NCBI GenBank assembly: GCA_934565795.1 | Contig: CAKTIM010000020.1 | Span: 1-42,988, forward strand | From: an uncultured Oscillospiraceae bacterium | Lineage (GTDB): Bacteria; Bacillota; Clostridia; Oscillospirales; Oscillospiraceae | DNA length: 42,988 bases | Direction of reading: 5' to 3' | Shown here: positions 41,946 to 42,988 of the stretch, one piece after another | Layout: the number at the start of each line of letters is the position of its first letter | Position numbering within the stretch: the stretch's first letter is position 1 | Notes under the pieces: generated by a model | Told to the model about the DNA's origin: nothing | Database searches by the model: none | What the model saw: the letters and a program-made list of their open reading frames with translations, nothing else | Made by a program: the position numbers and the translations under genes

Positions 41946-42335
41946 ATGAAAAAAGTAGCAGTTTGTTATTGGAGCGGCACCGGCAATACGCAGGCCATGG
42001 CCGAGGCCGAGCTGTTCACCGCCGGGGAATTTGACGCCGCCAAGGTGGATGAATTCGACGCCATAGCCTTCGGCTGCCCCGCCATGGGCGCGGAGAAGCT
42101 GGAGAGCGACGAATTTGAGCCGATGTTCACCGCCTGCGAGGGCAAGCTCTCCGGCAAGCCCCTGGCCCTGTTCGGCTCCTACGGCTGGGGCGACGGCGAA
42201 TGGATGTCCACCTGGGAGGACACCTGCCGCAGCGACGGCGCAGAGCTGGTCTGCGATAGCGTAATCTGCCAGGAAACCCCCGACTCCGACGCCCTGACCG
42301 CCTGCCGCAACCTGGGCGCAAAGCTGGCGCAGTAA
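41946..42335 (+). CDS. Short-chain flavodoxin with a truncated first helix
   Basis: The product has 129 residues. Flavodoxin carries electrons via FMN and replaces ferredoxin when iron is short. The phosphate loop YWSGTGNT, the loop FGCPAMGAEKLE and the aromatic loop FGSYGWGDGEWM are intact. Between AMAEA and ELFTAG about 12 residues are missing compared with C. beijerinckii flavodoxin (138 residues, from memory), removing much of helix 1 and the approach to strand 2. The reading frame is kept. AGAAAGGTTGATTTTGT precedes the ATG. Iron control through the upstream operators is likely if transcription passes the inverted repeat. Confidence 0.9.
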   Translation: MKKVAVCYWSGTGNTQAMAEAELFTAGEFDAAKVDEFDAIAFGCPAMGAEKLESDEFEPMFTACEGKLSGKPLALFGSYGWGDGEWMSTWEDTCRSDGAELVCDSVICQETPDSDALTACRNLGAKLAQ

Positions 42336-42344
42336 TAGAAATCC

Positions 42345-42378
42345 ATGTAACCCAAATCAGTGTAACCCGATGTAACCC
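42345..42378. repeat. Three copies of TGTAACCC
   Basis: ATGTAACCC, GTGTAACCC and ATGTAACCC occur at 42345, 42360 and 42370, just after the flavodoxin stop. Function unknown. Confidence 0.5.
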
Positions 42379-42396
42379 AATACCTCCTAAAGACAC

Positions 42397-42434
42397 CCAG
42401 CCCCCCCGCAAACCGGGGGGGCTGGATGTTTTTT
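42397..42434 (+). terminator. Terminator of the flavodoxin operon
   Basis: CCAGCCCCCCCG (42397-42408) and CGGGGGGGCTGG (42414-42425) form a perfect 12-bp stem with a CAAAC loop, then ATGTTTTTT. Confidence 0.92.
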
Positions 42435-42475
42435 GCAGAAACCACGCTGCCGATTTCTCCAAACATGCTGCGGCT

Positions 42476-42905
42476 GTAGGAGGCGGCAATTTGCCGCCCC
42501 GCAACGTCCCACTTCGATAGCAGCCCGTTGAACGCCAGCAGCTTCTGCCACCTCCAAAAGCTTCCCTCGGGGTGGCGCTCCGCGCAGCGAATCAGAATAT
42601 CAATGATTGCCGGTGGCAATCATACCTTGATTCATTAGCTGGCAGCCCGTAGGGCTGACTGAAGAGGGCTTACCGCAGTACGTTCTTTTTTAAGGGTGCG
42701 TTGAATGGTACGCGCCAATCCGTAGGGGCGGATATTAGCCGCCCGCAACGTCGCGGAATTGGGTTGTCAGTTAAATGGACACCACCAAAAGTTTCTGAGT
42801 TCGTAGGGGGCGGCAATTTGTCGCCCCGCTGGGTACCGGGATTGAGCGGTTCGGCTGTGCAGCTCACGTTCGTTGGCTTTCGGGCGGCTAATATCCGCCC
42901 CTACT
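42476..42905. repeat. Intergenic repeat cluster 8
   Basis: Palindromes lie near 42478-42505, 42720-42745, 42804-42830 and 42880-42903. A long second-class module lies at 42558-42678 with the hairpin ATGATTGCC-GGT-GGCAATCAT, outer arms GAATCA/TGATTC, and the CAGCCC-GTA-GGGCTG stem. No gene is supported. Confidence 0.9.
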
Positions 42906-42917
42906 AGACCGTCCCCA

Positions 42918-42986
42918 TTAAAACTTTATCTCTGGATAAAGATGTTTCAGCCTGGTTCTGGCGTCGGTGGTGTTGAATTGCCAGGA
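42918..42986 (-). pseudogene. Possible C-terminal end of a transposase, cut by the window edge
   Basis: A 22-residue open end on the minus strand (SWQFNTTDARTRLKHLYPEI, then KF and TAA at 42918-42920) runs off the window. The pattern of aromatic residue, TTxDAR, KLxxLYP resembles transposase C-termini of the IS630 type, recalled rather than checked. It lies beside the repeat cluster. It may be the end of an intact gene continuing outside. Confidence 0.35.
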
Positions 42987-42988
42987 GA

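Noticed and set aside
137..42903. Repeat clusters as CRISPR arrays
   Set aside because: Spacing is irregular, orientation varies, linkers are themselves conserved repeats, and no cas genes are present.
1..42988. tRNA or rRNA genes
   Set aside because: No cloverleaf with a GTTCGA-type T-loop and CCA-like end, and no rRNA core sequence, was found by eye.

Overview
The window looks like a chromosomal segment of a GC-rich Gram-positive Clostridia bacterium, most likely a gut Oscillospiraceae/Ruminococcaceae-type organism. This is inferred from the Firmicutes order rimP-nusA-ylxR-L7Ae-infB-rbfA-nrnA-truB-ribF, AGGAGG ribosome binding sites, TTGACA/TATAAT-type promoters, LplB/YtcP-type sugar transporters, an MBOAT/DHHW pair, PlsY, and a UgtP-like glycosyltransferase. 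No rRNA, tRNA or CRISPR array was seen.

Layout: (1) 1-2330: a secreted DUF6273 protein between repeat clusters. (2) 2377-9731: a CUT1 sugar ABC transporter (two permeases and a lipoprotein binding protein), a RelB/ParE toxin-antitoxin pair on the opposite strand, then a YesL-like membrane protein overlapping a GH5 lipoprotein. (3) 10625-11203: a CYTH phosphohydrolase. (4) 11772-17795: a GH20 hexosaminidase divergent from a second CUT1 transporter, whose binding-protein gene is separated from its permeases by a 304-bp inverted-repeat element. (5) 18685-24573: a GH38 alpha-mannosidase and a GH3 glycosidase. (6) 24639-33002, minus strand: the rimP-nusA-infB-ribF translation operon with a strong promoter, a leader hairpin, and two tandem element copies between infB and rbfA. 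(7) 33147-36269, minus strand: DHHW and MBOAT surface O-acylation genes. (8) 36853-40323: response regulator, histidine kinase, PlsY and diacylglycerol glycosyltransferase, every junction a 4-nt overlap. (9) 41024-42335: a strong promoter with two DtxR/IdeR-like palindromes driving a 37-aa membrane peptide, a DUF3793 protein and a shortened flavodoxin. (10) To the end: a repeat cluster and a possible transposase tail.

How the genes work together: the glycosidases (GH5 outside; GH20, GH38 and GH3 inside) and the two importers look like a dispersed glycan-utilisation set. GH38 plus GH20 suggests Man/GlcNAc-containing oligosaccharides such as host or yeast N-glycans, while GH5 and GH3 suggest beta-linked plant or fungal glycans. 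No importer ATPase and no AraC/LacI-type regulator is present, so both must be encoded elsewhere.

The most unusual non-coding feature is a dense mosaic of intergenic repeats. About 35 short triloop palindromes (core GTAGGGG...CCCCTAC), a composite ~115-bp module with a nested hairpin, and a separate ~250-300-bp inverted-repeat element occupy nearly every inter-operon gap. The stems vary with compensating changes, which argues that structure is conserved. The best candidate for a little-described protein system is the iron-box operon at 41024-42335, which has Feo-associated accessory genes but no feoA or feoB.
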